Virus record (IMG/VR): IMGVR_UViG_3300013137_002379
Location: 1 to 23,463 of that record
Direction: 5' to 3' (one strand)
DNA: 23,463 nucleotides
From: a virus
This document shows positions 1-5,727 of this stretch, one piece after another (within the stretch, counting starts at the first letter, position 1; each line of letters begins with the position of its first letter). The notes under the pieces were generated by a model. That model saw nothing but the letters and a program-made list of their open reading frames with translations, was not told the DNA's origin and searched no databases. The position numbers were made by a program, and so were the translations under genes.

Positions 1-471
1 ACCTTCGGCACAAAATATCACGTATCCGATCAAGCCGAAGATTTCGAATACAAAATCGCTAAAAATCTCAACGCTAAAATAGAAGGCAGGTTATTTCTGG
101 ATATAGAAGGGCTAATTTTCGATGTTCGGCATAAGGTCGGCTCATCCATTATTCCTCACGGCCGAGCAACACTTCTATTGAGGGAATTGTTTTGGGATCT
201 AATAAAAGAAGCCAACAATACGGGCCCCAAAGTTGACGTAGTAGTGCGCTCACATGTGCATTATCATATTTGGATAGAACAGCCAAATAAAGTGGCGTTT
301 ACTTTGCCGGCGTTGCAGTTAGCGCGTGGACGTTTCGGCTCAAGGGAATGCGTAGGTGAAACCCACTGGGGAGTGATTCGCTTAACTATCAATAAAGGAC
401 AAATTGTTGGAAAGGACATAAATATATGCTCACTTCACGCAAGCAAACAAACGATTACCAGAATAAAATAA
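1..471 (+). CDS. Metallophosphoesterase-like phage protein, 5' end outside window
   Basis: The reading frame is open from the first base and ends at 471, so the start lies outside the window; 156 codons are visible. The residues resemble the C-terminal half of a calcineurin-like phosphoesterase of the kind found in phages: an N-terminal GTxYH motif, a later DVRHKVG stretch followed by a histidine in PHGR, and near the end an R-SHVHYH segment (about 247-267) that looks like the family's metal-binding GHxH motif. Such enzymes cleave phosphoester bonds, often in nucleic acids or nucleotides, using two metal ions. The substrate cannot be told. An in-frame TTG at 178 would remove the upstream motifs, so I do not take it as the start. 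The next gene begins inside this one at 426, which suggests translational coupling. Confidence 0.6.
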   Translation, partial: TFGTKYHVSDQAEDFEYKIAKNLNAKIEGRLFLDIEGLIFDVRHKVGSSIIPHGRATLLLRELFWDLIKEANNTGPKVDVVVRSHVHYHIWIEQPNKVAFTLPALQLARGRFGSRECVGETHWGVIRLTINKGQIVGKDINICSLHASKQTITRIK

Positions 472-647
472 TTAAGGAATTGGAAGCGGCCCCCGATCTT
501 GTTCGTGGGTGGTCGGATTTTGAGATTAATATAATAAAAAAATTCTACGGCAAAAAAGATGTTAATTTGATTGCAAAATTGTTAAAAAGGACTAAAACTG
601 CAGTATATATAAAAGCTAATTTATTGGGTTTGAAGAAAAGGAAATGA
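426..647 (+). CDS. Small Myb/SANT-like helix-turn-helix protein
   Basis: This encodes a basic 73-residue protein. From about residue 28 it has the look of a Myb/SANT or GcrA-type three-helix DNA-binding domain: a tryptophan-led first helix (GWSDFEINIIKKFY), then KKDVNLIAKLLKRTKTAVYIKA, where an IA..L.RT...V pattern resembles a recognition helix, and a lysine-rich tail. Phages often carry such short DNA binders beside nucleases or nucleotide-metabolism genes. The start at 426 follows an AAAGGA-like site and overlaps the phosphoesterase gene by 46 nt; the stop overlaps the next start as ATGA. The target is unknown. The assignment rests on pattern only. Confidence 0.6.
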   Translation: MLTSRKQTNDYQNKIIKELEAAPDLVRGWSDFEINIIKKFYGKKDVNLIAKLLKRTKTAVYIKANLLGLKKRK

Positions 648-997
648 ATCGTCGTAAAGTAGTCGTTTATCTTGCGGGAAAATATTCAGGCGACATTCAC
701 GAGAATATTGCCCAAGCCAGGGCTAAAGCAATTGAATTATGGAATATTGGCTATACTGTCATCTGTCCGCACTTAAACACAATTCATTTTGAAATCGATT
801 GCGATATTGAATATGCAGAATACATTAAAGGCGACCAGGAAATCTTACGGCGCTGTGATGCTATATTTATGCTTGAAGGATGGGAGCAATCGAGTGGCGC
901 GGTCAAAGAATATGAAGAGGCAATGATTCTTGGTGTGCCCATTTTTTATGATATCGAAGGTTTGGAAACATGGTATCATGGGAAACCAACAACATAA
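644..997 (+). CDS. DUF4406 / nucleoside 2-deoxyribosyltransferase-like protein
   Basis: The 117-residue protein opens with VVVYLAGKYSGD, the glycine-containing first strand and loop of the nucleoside 2-deoxyribosyltransferase-like fold. It continues with a G-x-x-VICPHLNT strand, a YIKGD segment, RCDAIFMLEGWEQSSGAVKEYE and a final GVPIFYD strand. These features are typical of the DUF4406 family common in phages. The SSGAVKEYE glutamate matches the family position that acts as catalytic nucleophile in true deoxyribosyltransferases, so a role in nucleotide salvage or base exchange is plausible but not shown. It starts in an ATGA overlap with the previous gene behind a GAAAAGGAA site, so the two are probably co-translated. 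It precedes a DUF1599/Nmad1-like gene, which strengthens a nucleotide-metabolism reading. Confidence 0.75.
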   Translation: MNRRKVVVYLAGKYSGDIHENIAQARAKAIELWNIGYTVICPHLNTIHFEIDCDIEYAEYIKGDQEILRRCDAIFMLEGWEQSSGAVKEYEEAMILGVPIFYDIEGLETWYHGKPTT

Positions 998-1006
998 AAC
1001 TCAAAA

Positions 1007-1321
1007 ATGAATAAGCGGCAAAGACAAGCTGAGGCGGAAAAATTTTTCAAAAAATGTTTAGAGTTGTTAGCGAAGAAAGGCAATGATTACGCTAATGATG
1101 CTGATATATTTTCTAACTTCGAGAAAATATCATTAGTGTGTGATATTCCTGTCGGAAAAACCTTTTTAGTTTTTTTAACCGTAAAAATTGCGAGGTTAAT
1201 TGAATTATTAAAAAAAGATAACCAAGTTGGGGAGAGCAAACATGATTCACTAATAGATATAGCTAATTATGCCTGCCTAATGTCTATTTTTTTATCTTCG
1301 AGCGAGAGAAAGAAGAAATAA
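1007..1321 (+). CDS. DUF1599/Nmad1-like or MazG-like all-helical phage protein
   Basis: The 104-residue, largely helical protein has the segment KKGNDYANDADIFSNFE, then VKIARLIELL, and ends with KHDSLIDIANYACL. A K..DY...D.F.NF pattern followed by a helix ending in DS..D.A.YA is characteristic of DUF1599 (nucleotide modification associated domain 1) and of related MazG-like NTP pyrophosphohydrolases in phages. The acidic D/E residues could bind a metal and nucleotide. Two alternatives are a modified-base pathway enzyme and a housecleaning pyrophosphatase, and I cannot separate them by eye. No good Shine-Dalgarno precedes the start 9 nt after the DUF4406 gene, so translation is probably coupled. 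Confidence 0.6.
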   Translation: MNKRQRQAEAEKFFKKCLELLAKKGNDYANDADIFSNFEKISLVCDIPVGKTFLVFLTVKIARLIELLKKDNQVGESKHDSLIDIANYACLMSIFLSSSERKKK

Positions 1322-1694
1322 AATAGAAAACGATCCGGAGAAGATGATTATTCTCATTTCGCTATCTATGTAGAGAATTTGGGAGAAAGCCTATCCCGGT
1401 GGTTTCATGGAATAGTCCCGCAGCATTTTGTTATTTGCGATTTTAAGCCTCAAATAAGCGTTGAAATCGGTTTAAGGGTATGATATAGTGCTTTTTGCTT
1501 AAATCGTTTAACCTTGGGGCAACCAGGCAGAAAAAAGCTATATCGTAGCAATAGAAGACAGGCATATTTTCATTGTAGTGATATTGTAGTAACTCCATAT
1601 AGAATTAAATTCTATAATGTGGAATGATGTGGAAAGAAGTTTAAGAGTGAATATTGACGATAGAATAACTTATTTTTTGTAACTTATTGATATT
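1322..1694. other. Non-coding stretch before the tRNA fragment
   Basis: I see no convincing gene on either strand between the DUF1599-like gene and the tRNA fragment. It contains only short dyads, such as a TTTAAGC/GCTTAAA pair about 60 nt apart, small direct repeats around 1573-1630, and the promoter-like element described separately. It could be part of an attachment region or a decayed gene. Confidence 0.5.
1654..1683 (+). promoter_or_regulatory. Promoter-like element upstream of the tRNA fragment
   Basis: TTGACG (1654-1659) and TGTAAC (1678-1683) are separated by 18 bp, and the tRNA fragment begins 11 nt beyond the -10. This is the distance expected for a tRNA promoter, so the tRNA half probably carries its own promoter. 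The -10 is only a 4/6 match. Confidence 0.4.
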
Positions 1695-1733
1695 GCGCCT
1701 GTGGCTCAATTGGATAGAGCACCAGTCTACGGA
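1695..1733 (+). tRNA. 5' half of tRNA-Arg(ACG), truncated; probable att site
   Basis: The sequence matches the first half of a bacterial arginine tRNA. It has acceptor strand GCGCCTG (1695-1701), T8 and G9, D-arm GCTC-AATTGGATA-GAGC (1704-1720), A26, anticodon strand CCAGT (1722-1726) and loop CTACGGA (1727-1733), giving anticodon ACG. The expected 3' anticodon strand ACTGG is absent: the sequence continues TGTTGACT and no T-arm follows. The tRNA is thus cut just after the anticodon loop, 65 bp from the end of a tyrosine integrase gene. That is the usual signature of an attachment site in which crossover occurs in the anticodon loop. Confidence 0.8.
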
Positions 1734-1798
1734 TGTTGACTAAATCTCGCTTTTCCCGACTTAAAATCAAATTTCCTGTAGTAAAGATTGCAGTGATT

Positions 1799-2806
1799 TC
1801 AGAAGTTTAACCTGCGGATTTGTTCTTGTTTGTGGGGAGAATGGATATGGGTATAGATTTTCGTAGTAACCCATGAAGAATGTCCTGCCCATTCAGAGAC
1901 AGTAGGAATATCCACCCCTGCAAGCAAAGCCTGTGTAATAAAGGTGTGGCGTAATTCATGAAGTTTAAGATTTGGTATCTTCGCCTTTTTTGCTATCCTG
2001 CCAAAAATTCTGCGGTAATTAGTTGTATTAAAACATTTGCCCGAATCCTTTCTGTGCTTCCAGAGAATAATTTTAAGTTTAGGATGTAATTCAATTGTGC
2101 GGTTCTTTTTTGATTTAGTGGTAAAATCTTTTTTATTTCGCACCAGCAATATATTGTGTTTAAAATCTATATCTGGCCATTCCAGGGCAAGGAGTTCACC
2201 TTTACGCAAGCCTGCGTAAATAGCCGTAGCCACGAATGGTAGAAGCGTAGGTTTGCCATCGCAATAAACATCTGGATTCGCAGCTGACTTCAAGACTTCT
2301 TTAATTTGTTCTTTAGTTAAAAAGCGCCGTGATGTTTCCGGAGTTTTAAATTTCTTAATATTCTCAATGGGATTTGTGGCAATGATTTTCGACTTTACAC
2401 ACCAATTAAGCCAACCCTTGATGGCAATGATAATGTTGTTTGCTTCATAGATTGATACTTTTTCAAGTCGTTTATTTAGATATTCTTGGAAATTGGTTTC
2501 TGTTATTTGTTTAATTCTCACAGCCTGCGACCATGTGAGAAATTTTTCTATTCTGCTTCTGACAGCAGAATTTACGCTGGGGGTTCTTCGGCGCTCATAA
2601 AAAGCCATATAGATATTTAAGACTGGGATGCATTCAGCATTTTGGGTGGGTATCTCGTAACGACCTTCAATTAGTTCTTTATCTTTCTGGGCTTTGAGAT
2701 AATTAGCAGTAGAGCGGTCTTTGGTCTTAAGGCTGATGTTGTAGGAACGGTTATTATAGCGAAAGGAAAGCCAGTAAATTTTGTTGCGGCGATAAAGAGA
2801 ACTCAT
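1799..2806 (-). CDS. int: Phage tyrosine recombinase (integrase)
   Basis: This 335-residue site-specific recombinase should integrate and excise the phage at the neighbouring tRNA-Arg sequence. It has an N-terminal arm-type region (about 1-55), a SAM-like core-binding domain (about 60-155) and a C-terminal catalytic domain (about 160-330). The catalytic set is complete: Arg201 in AGLRKGE, a lysine in TTKSKK (231 or 233), His283 and Arg286 in HELRHTF, His309 in GHSS, and the nucleophile Tyr318 in KIYTH. Length is normal for the family. The ATG overlaps the stop of the small upstream gene as ATGA, so it is the last gene of the leftward repressor operon. Its 3' end points at the tRNA fragment, the standard int-att arrangement. 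Confidence 0.95.
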   Translation of the reverse strand: MSSLYRRNKIYWLSFRYNNRSYNISLKTKDRSTANYLKAQKDKELIEGRYEIPTQNAECIPVLNIYMAFYERRRTPSVNSAVRSRIEKFLTWSQAVRIKQITETNFQEYLNKRLEKVSIYEANNIIIAIKGWLNWCVKSKIIATNPIENIKKFKTPETSRRFLTKEQIKEVLKSAANPDVYCDGKPTLLPFVATAIYAGLRKGELLALEWPDIDFKHNILLVRNKKDFTTKSKKNRTIELHPKLKIILWKHRKDSGKCFNTTNYRRIFGRIAKKAKIPNLKLHELRHTFITQALLAGVDIPTVSEWAGHSSWVTTKIYTHIHSPHKQEQIRRLNF

Positions 2807-3033
2807 TTCTTTTCTTTAACAATAAAAGTAATTAAGCCACCAAAAGATAATAGTGATATCGTGAATATCTTACCGAATCGCCGTATTTCTTTTTGTTTAA
2901 AATATCCACCGAGTTGTATAATGCCATTTTCCACTTTCATCTCGGTTTTCTCTTTTAAAGTAGTCAGAAAGTCAGAGAAATCCTTGGGTTTATATTCGGC
3001 GGGAATGCGGTAATTGATGCGGGGGTGATTCAT
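2803..3033 (-). CDS. Small C-terminally anchored membrane protein
   Basis: I take the start at the ATG overlapping the stop of the upstream immunity gene (ATGA), giving 76 residues. An upstream in-frame ATG at 3093 would run deep inside that gene. The protein has a soluble charged N-terminal part beginning MNHPRINYRIP and one hydrophobic segment near the C-terminus (about residues 53-71, KIFTISLLSFGGLITFIV) followed by KEKK, so it is probably tail-anchored with its bulk in the cytoplasm. No family is recognised. Its place between a superinfection-immunity-type protein and the integrase, with overlaps on both sides, suggests expression in the lysogen and perhaps a role in exclusion. Confidence 0.6.
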   Translation of the reverse strand: MNHPRINYRIPAEYKPKDFSDFLTTLKEKTEMKVENGIIQLGGYFKQKEIRRFGKIFTISLLSFGGLITFIVKEKK

Positions 3034-3230
3034 ACTTTTGTATTCGCAGTATAAGCCCAAACAAGAGCGATAACCCATCCAATAAGTGTCCAACCAAGAA
3101 AGAAATTAAGAATACCAATCGCTCCTGCATTTTTATGTTTCCGGCGATTAGCTACAATATAGGGTAGAAAATACAGGAAAAGAATAACAATAAAAGCAAT
3201 CAATCCAGCGATTACTCCAAAGATATCCAT
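3030..3230 (-). CDS. Superinfection-immunity-type membrane protein
   Basis: The 66-residue protein has two membrane segments, about residues 5-27 and 40-60, around a basic stretch ANRRKHKNAGAIG. The pattern FLPYIVANRRKHKN followed by NFFLGWTLIGWVIALVWA is that of the phage superinfection immunity family (Imm_superinfect, related to T4 Imm). In that family the protein sits in the inner membrane and blocks DNA entry by related phages; homologues also occur in bacteria without a phage role. A clear AAAGGAG site lies 5 nt before the ATG. It lies directly downstream of the repressor, so it is probably made in the lysogen, which fits an exclusion role. Confidence 0.75.
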   Translation of the reverse strand: MDIFGVIAGLIAFIVILFLYFLPYIVANRRKHKNAGAIGILNFFLGWTLIGWVIALVWAYTANTKV

Positions 3231-3259
3231 TTTGGCTCCTTTCTGTTTCTAATATTTTT

Positions 3260-3868
3260 TCAAAATTTTATTCCTACGACTTTATGGATAAATTCGATTT
3301 CTTCGTCTTTGACTACAATTGGTTCATAAGCATCAGCTATATTGATACTCAGAAAACTAATTACCTTATTTTTCTTTTCTTTATGGTAACGTTTAAATAG
3401 CTGATCGCCATCCTTAAGTTTTACGAAAACAAGATCGCCGTTTTGAATTGGCATATTTTCGCAATATATAATTTTTTGTCCTTTATAAGCGATTGGAGCC
3501 ATAGAGTTTGATTCCACGATTACAGCCTTACAATTCTTAAAATTTATTGTCTCGTAGGGTGGATTTAAAGGCAGGTATCCAGCGTGGCCTTTTTCATCAG
3601 TGGCGCCTACGCGCGAGACAATCGGGATTTGAGTATCTTGGATTTCGATAGTTTTAAGGCCGCCAAAAAGTTCAGCCTCAGAAATTTTTAATACTTCACA
3701 GAGTTTTTTACGATTCTCAGGATTTGGCTCACTTACTTTTCGTTCCCAGGAAGAAACAACAGATTGTCTTAAATTAAGTTTATTCGCCAATTCCTTTTGA
3801 CGAATTCCTTTAGTTTTTCTAATTTGTTTGATTCGTTCACCTATGTGCATATTTACAATTTTTAACAT
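3260..3868 (-). CDS. CI/LexA-like repressor (HTH_3 + peptidase S24)
   Basis: This 202-residue protein has an N-terminal Xre-type helix-turn-helix (about 8-63; GIRQKELANKLNLRQSVVSSWE) and a C-terminal S24 domain (about 80-200). The serine of the Ser-Lys dyad is Ser122 in ESNSMAP, and Lys159 in LFKRYH fits the lysine. A candidate cleavage pair is Ala96-Gly97, though it is closer to the serine than usual, so self-cleavage is uncertain. It should bind the TACGAA-type sites at 3873-4035, hold down the rightward promoters and respond to RecA after DNA damage. Neither Met1 nor Met7 has a good Shine-Dalgarno. It is divergent from the Cro-like gene and leads the immunity-integrase operon. Confidence 0.9.
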   Translation of the reverse strand: MLKIVNMHIGERIKQIRKTKGIRQKELANKLNLRQSVVSSWERKVSEPNPENRKKLCEVLKISEAELFGGLKTIEIQDTQIPIVSRVGATDEKGHAGYLPLNPPYETINFKNCKAVIVESNSMAPIAYKGQKIIYCENMPIQNGDLVFVKLKDGDQLFKRYHKEKKNKVISFLSINIADAYEPIVVKDEEIEFIHKVVGIKF

Positions 3869-3960
3869 AATTTTCGTAACAAATCAATCTTTTTTATTAC
3901 ATAAAATTCGTTTTTATCGACGACGAAATTATTCTATACGAAAAAATCGTAAAAAAACAC

Positions 3961-3988
3961 TTGACAAATACGAAAATAATGTTATATT
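3961..3988 (+). promoter_or_regulatory. Rightward early promoter (PR-like)
   Basis: A perfect -35 TTGACA (3961-3966) is followed after 16 bp by TATATT (3983-3988). A TACGAA operator half-site sits in the spacer and the inverted repeat lies just upstream of the -35, so repressor binding would block polymerase. It would give a leader of roughly 65 nt before the Cro-like gene. Confidence 0.75.
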
Positions 3989-4017
3989 TAACCCGTGAGC
4001 CGAAAGGCATATATTTT

Positions 4018-4046
4018 TTGACAAACAATAACGAAAAAAATGTAAT
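4018..4046 (+). promoter_or_regulatory. Second, downstream promoter-like unit
   Basis: TTGACA (4018-4023) and TGTAAT (4041-4046) are spaced by 17 bp, a near-consensus pair. The unit resembles the first promoter in sequence order: TTGACAAA, then ACGAAAA, then AATGT. A start point about 7 nt past the -10 would fall at or after the AAGGAG site (4048-4053), so a transcript from here would lack most of that Shine-Dalgarno. It may be a decoy, a pausing site or a promoter for near-leaderless mRNA. Confidence 0.45.
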
Positions 4047-4059
4047 AAAGGAGTTCTCA

Positions 4060-4311
4060 ATGTCAATGATTCGCATAAAAAAAGATGTAATTGATTCCTG
4101 GCTTAAAAACAAATCTACACCACCTCGCACTTATGAAGAAGTTGCTGAACAGCTGAATATTAGCCCAAGTCTCTTTTCCTTAATTTTATCTGACAAGCGC
4201 CAGGTGACGCCTAATGTTTTGCGCAAACTTTGTGATCTTACCGGTTACGATATCGGAGATTTGTGTTTTTATGACCGCACCAAAGAACCGGAAGAAGATA
4301 GCGATAAGTAA
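4060..4311 (+). CDS. Cro-like / Xre-type transcriptional regulator
   Basis: An 83-residue regulator starts at the ATG 6 nt after the AAGGAG site at 4048-4053. A longer frame opening with TTG at 3961 is rejected because that TTG is the -35 of the promoter. The helix-turn-helix spans roughly residues 20-62, with TYEEVAEQLNISPSLFSLILSDKRQVTPNVLRKLCDLTGYDIGDL, the usual Xre/Cro arrangement, and an acidic C-terminal tail. As first gene of the rightward operon, divergent from the repressor, it is expected to bind the same operators and turn down repressor synthesis in the lytic phase. The binding preference cannot be read from sequence. Confidence 0.85.
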   Translation: MSMIRIKKDVIDSWLKNKSTPPRTYEEVAEQLNISPSLFSLILSDKRQVTPNVLRKLCDLTGYDIGDLCFYDRTKEPEEDSDK

Positions 4312-4361
4312 TGTCATAAAAATATAATATCACGCTTTTTTTATTTTGTGCAAGATAACTT

Positions 4362-4739
4362 ATGGCAGGCAAAATTTCCCAAAAGGGACAAGCAGAAGAG
4401 AACAAAATAGAAATGCAGGCATTAGCTATGTCTATTACTGATTTAGCTGACCAGTTTTTGCAGATAGATTCCGATTCTATAGCGGAAGATTATGCGGATG
4501 ATAACCCGCGAAATGCAGCAGTTAAGAGTATTGACGAATTGCGACGCGGTTTTTATGGTCCTATTACCGAACGCCAGGATGCCCAGTTAGTCTATATTAT
4601 TGACAAACTTAATAAATCGGAAGAACTCGATCATCATAATGACAAACTAAGGCAGGAAGAAAGAGAATTATCTTCACAGATCAAAAAGAAAGCATATCAA
4701 TTATTGCATCTAATAAGAGGGAGTAGAAATGTTGAATAA
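4362..4739 (+). CDS. Hypothetical early protein, helical
   Basis: I do not recognise this 125-residue protein. It is strongly charged and predicted by eye to be mostly helical: an acidic middle (DSDSIAEDYADDNP), a RRGFYGPITERQDAQL segment, and a heptad-like region (about 80-115) that could form a coiled coil. No cysteine pairs, signal peptide or membrane segment is present. No clear Shine-Dalgarno precedes the ATG, which lies 50 nt after the Cro-like gene; a later start is possible. The stop overlaps the next gene by 11 nt, which places it in the early operon. Confidence 0.6.
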   Translation: MAGKISQKGQAEENKIEMQALAMSITDLADQFLQIDSDSIAEDYADDNPRNAAVKSIDELRRGFYGPITERQDAQLVYIIDKLNKSEELDHHNDKLRQEERELSSQIKKKAYQLLHLIRGSRNVE

Positions 4740-4911
4740 AGAATATGTTACCCTTGAAGAAATCGCTCAGCGTCTTAAATATAGCACTCAATATTTGCGG
4801 AATCACTGGCCAACGATATTGGCAGGAATTAAACCTTTAAAACTGCAAGCTAATAGACGGACTTTGTTCTGTTGGCAGGATATCGAAAAACTCTTGGCGA
4901 GTCCGAAATGA
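4729..4911 (+). CDS. Excisionase-like / HTH_17-type DNA-binding protein
   Basis: This 60-residue protein has the look of a MerR-like winged helix used by phage excisionases and HTH_17 proteins: VTLEEIAQRLKYSTQYLRN forms the helix-turn-helix, and LQANRRTLFCWQDIEKLLAS forms the wing and final helix, in the typical order. It could be an Xis partner for the integrase or a small regulator. It starts within the end of the previous gene behind a GAGGG-like site, and its stop overlaps the next start as ATGA. The tight coupling supports it being real despite its length. Confidence 0.65.
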   Translation: MLNKEYVTLEEIAQRLKYSTQYLRNHWPTILAGIKPLKLQANRRTLFCWQDIEKLLASPK

Positions 4912-5405
4912 ATATTTCTCTAATTTATCTTAAAAAACTTAATCCTTACTATATTAAACGTTTACGTGCGCAGATTATTGCTGCAGTAATAACCTTTGGT
5001 TGCATGGTCGCGGCATTATTGTTGATGGCGATTTGCGCATTGGGGGAAATTAACTACCCCGATAATCTCTGGAAGGGGATTTTAGGCGAAGCAGTGGGCG
5101 AGGGTTACCGGGGGATGTATGCGGTCGCCTGTGTTTATCGCAATCGCATACATCAAGGTATGCCGCTTGGTTGTGTGGCTCTGGGAAGAAAAGACCTGGA
5201 TAAGTTTGTCGGTAAGTGCCTACCATTTCATCATCTTATCGCCAAGAAGGTGGTAAGGGATGTATTTGAAAATAACGCCAAAGACATAACAGGCGGCGCT
5301 ACACATTACGATAATGTTGAAGCGTTTGGTATGCCATCATGGGCTAAAAATATGCAGGTAACTTGCAGGATTGGCAGGCATACTTTCTGGAAAGAGCGAG
5401 GTTAA
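4908..5405 (+). CDS. SleB-type cell wall hydrolase with membrane anchor
   Basis: The start is taken at the ATG overlapping the previous stop (ATGA), giving 165 residues; a longer frame from 4872 would add 12 residues from inside the upstream gene. Residues about 22-46 form one hydrophobic segment, a signal anchor. The rest matches the hydrolase_2/SleB fold, a peptidoglycan lytic transglycosylase or amidase-type enzyme: GEAVGEGYRGMYAVACVYRNR (Glu61 or Glu65 is the likely catalytic acid), then DITGGATHYDN, WA and IGRHTFW. Anchored this way the enzyme would act on the wall from the membrane, as an endolysin or in local wall remodelling. Its position in the early operon, before recombination genes, is unusual for a lysis gene. 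Confidence 0.8.
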   Translation: MNISLIYLKKLNPYYIKRLRAQIIAAVITFGCMVAALLLMAICALGEINYPDNLWKGILGEAVGEGYRGMYAVACVYRNRIHQGMPLGCVALGRKDLDKFVGKCLPFHHLIAKKVVRDVFENNAKDITGGATHYDNVEAFGMPSWAKNMQVTCRIGRHTFWKERG

Positions 5406-5407
5406 TT

Positions 5408-5548
5408 GTGGAAGTCTTTATTTGTGAGAGTTGCCATAAAGAAAAAAACAAAACTCAATCGGTAAGATTTTATCATTGCGAAAAAAAAGGCGAAATACCT
5501 AAATTAAAACAGATTTGCGTAGAATGCTATACCAACAAAAGGAGATAG
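5408..5548 (+). CDS. Zinc-binding microprotein (two CxxC pairs)
   Basis: I start this at GTG 5408, about 7 nt after a GCGAGG site and just after the wall-hydrolase stop; an upstream in-frame ATG lies inside that gene. The 46-residue product has CESC near its N-terminus and CVEC near its C-terminus, separated by a basic stretch, which is a compact zinc ribbon. Such phage microproteins often bind nucleic acid or a host enzyme. No function can be assigned. It is spaced 2 nt from the next gene. Confidence 0.55.
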   Translation: MEVFICESCHKEKNKTQSVRFYHCEKKGEIPKLKQICVECYTNKRR

Positions 5549-5550
5549 GA

Positions 5551-5727
5551 ATGGATGAAATAAAATTTTTAGCAAGTTTGTGGTCAGTTAAAAAAGATAG
5601 GGATGGAGAAGTTACGCTTGTGTTAAAAGTCCCTAAATCAGATCAGCATTATGTTATGAATTTACCGGAAGAAACTGCCTTTTGTGTCAGTATAACAAAC
5701 ACAGAGAAACAAGATGCCTCTCATTGA
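5551..5727 (+). CDS. Small hypothetical early protein
   Basis: The start is fixed by a strong AAAGGAGATAGGA site directly before ATG 5551, giving 58 residues beginning MDEIKFLASLWSVKKD. The product is probably a small beta-rich domain, with alternating hydrophobic residues in GEVTLVLKVPKSDQHYVMNL. No motif, cysteine pair or membrane segment is seen and I do not recognise the family. It overlaps the nuclease gene by 14 nt, so the two are probably co-translated; a subunit or inhibitor role for that enzyme is possible but unsupported. Confidence 0.6.
   Translation: MDEIKFLASLWSVKKDRDGEVTLVLKVPKSDQHYVMNLPEETAFCVSITNTEKQDASH

Larger units (their letters stand above)
3869..4059. promoter_or_regulatory. 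Lysis-lysogeny switch region with repeated operator-like sites
   Basis: The region between the divergent repressor and Cro-like genes carries repeated TTCGTA/TACGAA-type half-sites: TTCGTA at 3873, TTCGT...ACGAA at 3907-3927, an inverted repeat TACGA-N5-TCGTA at 3937-3951, TACGAA at 3969 and AACGAA at 4030. The third and fourth sites flank and overlap the -35 of the rightward promoter, the last lies within the second promoter-like unit, and the first is just upstream of the repressor start. This layout suits binding by both the repressor and the Cro-like protein. I saw no strong leftward promoter, consistent with a weak or activated repressor-maintenance promoter. Confidence 0.65.

Noticed and set aside
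1734-1798. Remaining 3' half of the tRNA-Arg, or an intron-split tRNA
   Set aside because: No ACTGG strand, T-arm or acceptor complement is present up to the integrase stop, and nothing like a group I intron is seen.
3961-4059. Longer form of the Cro-like gene starting at TTG 3961
   Set aside because: The TTG is the -35 of a strong promoter and AAGGAG precedes the ATG at 4060.
3897-4130. Leftward 77-residue frame over the switch region
   Set aside because: It covers operators and the Cro-like start, has no ribosome-binding site and no protein-like composition.
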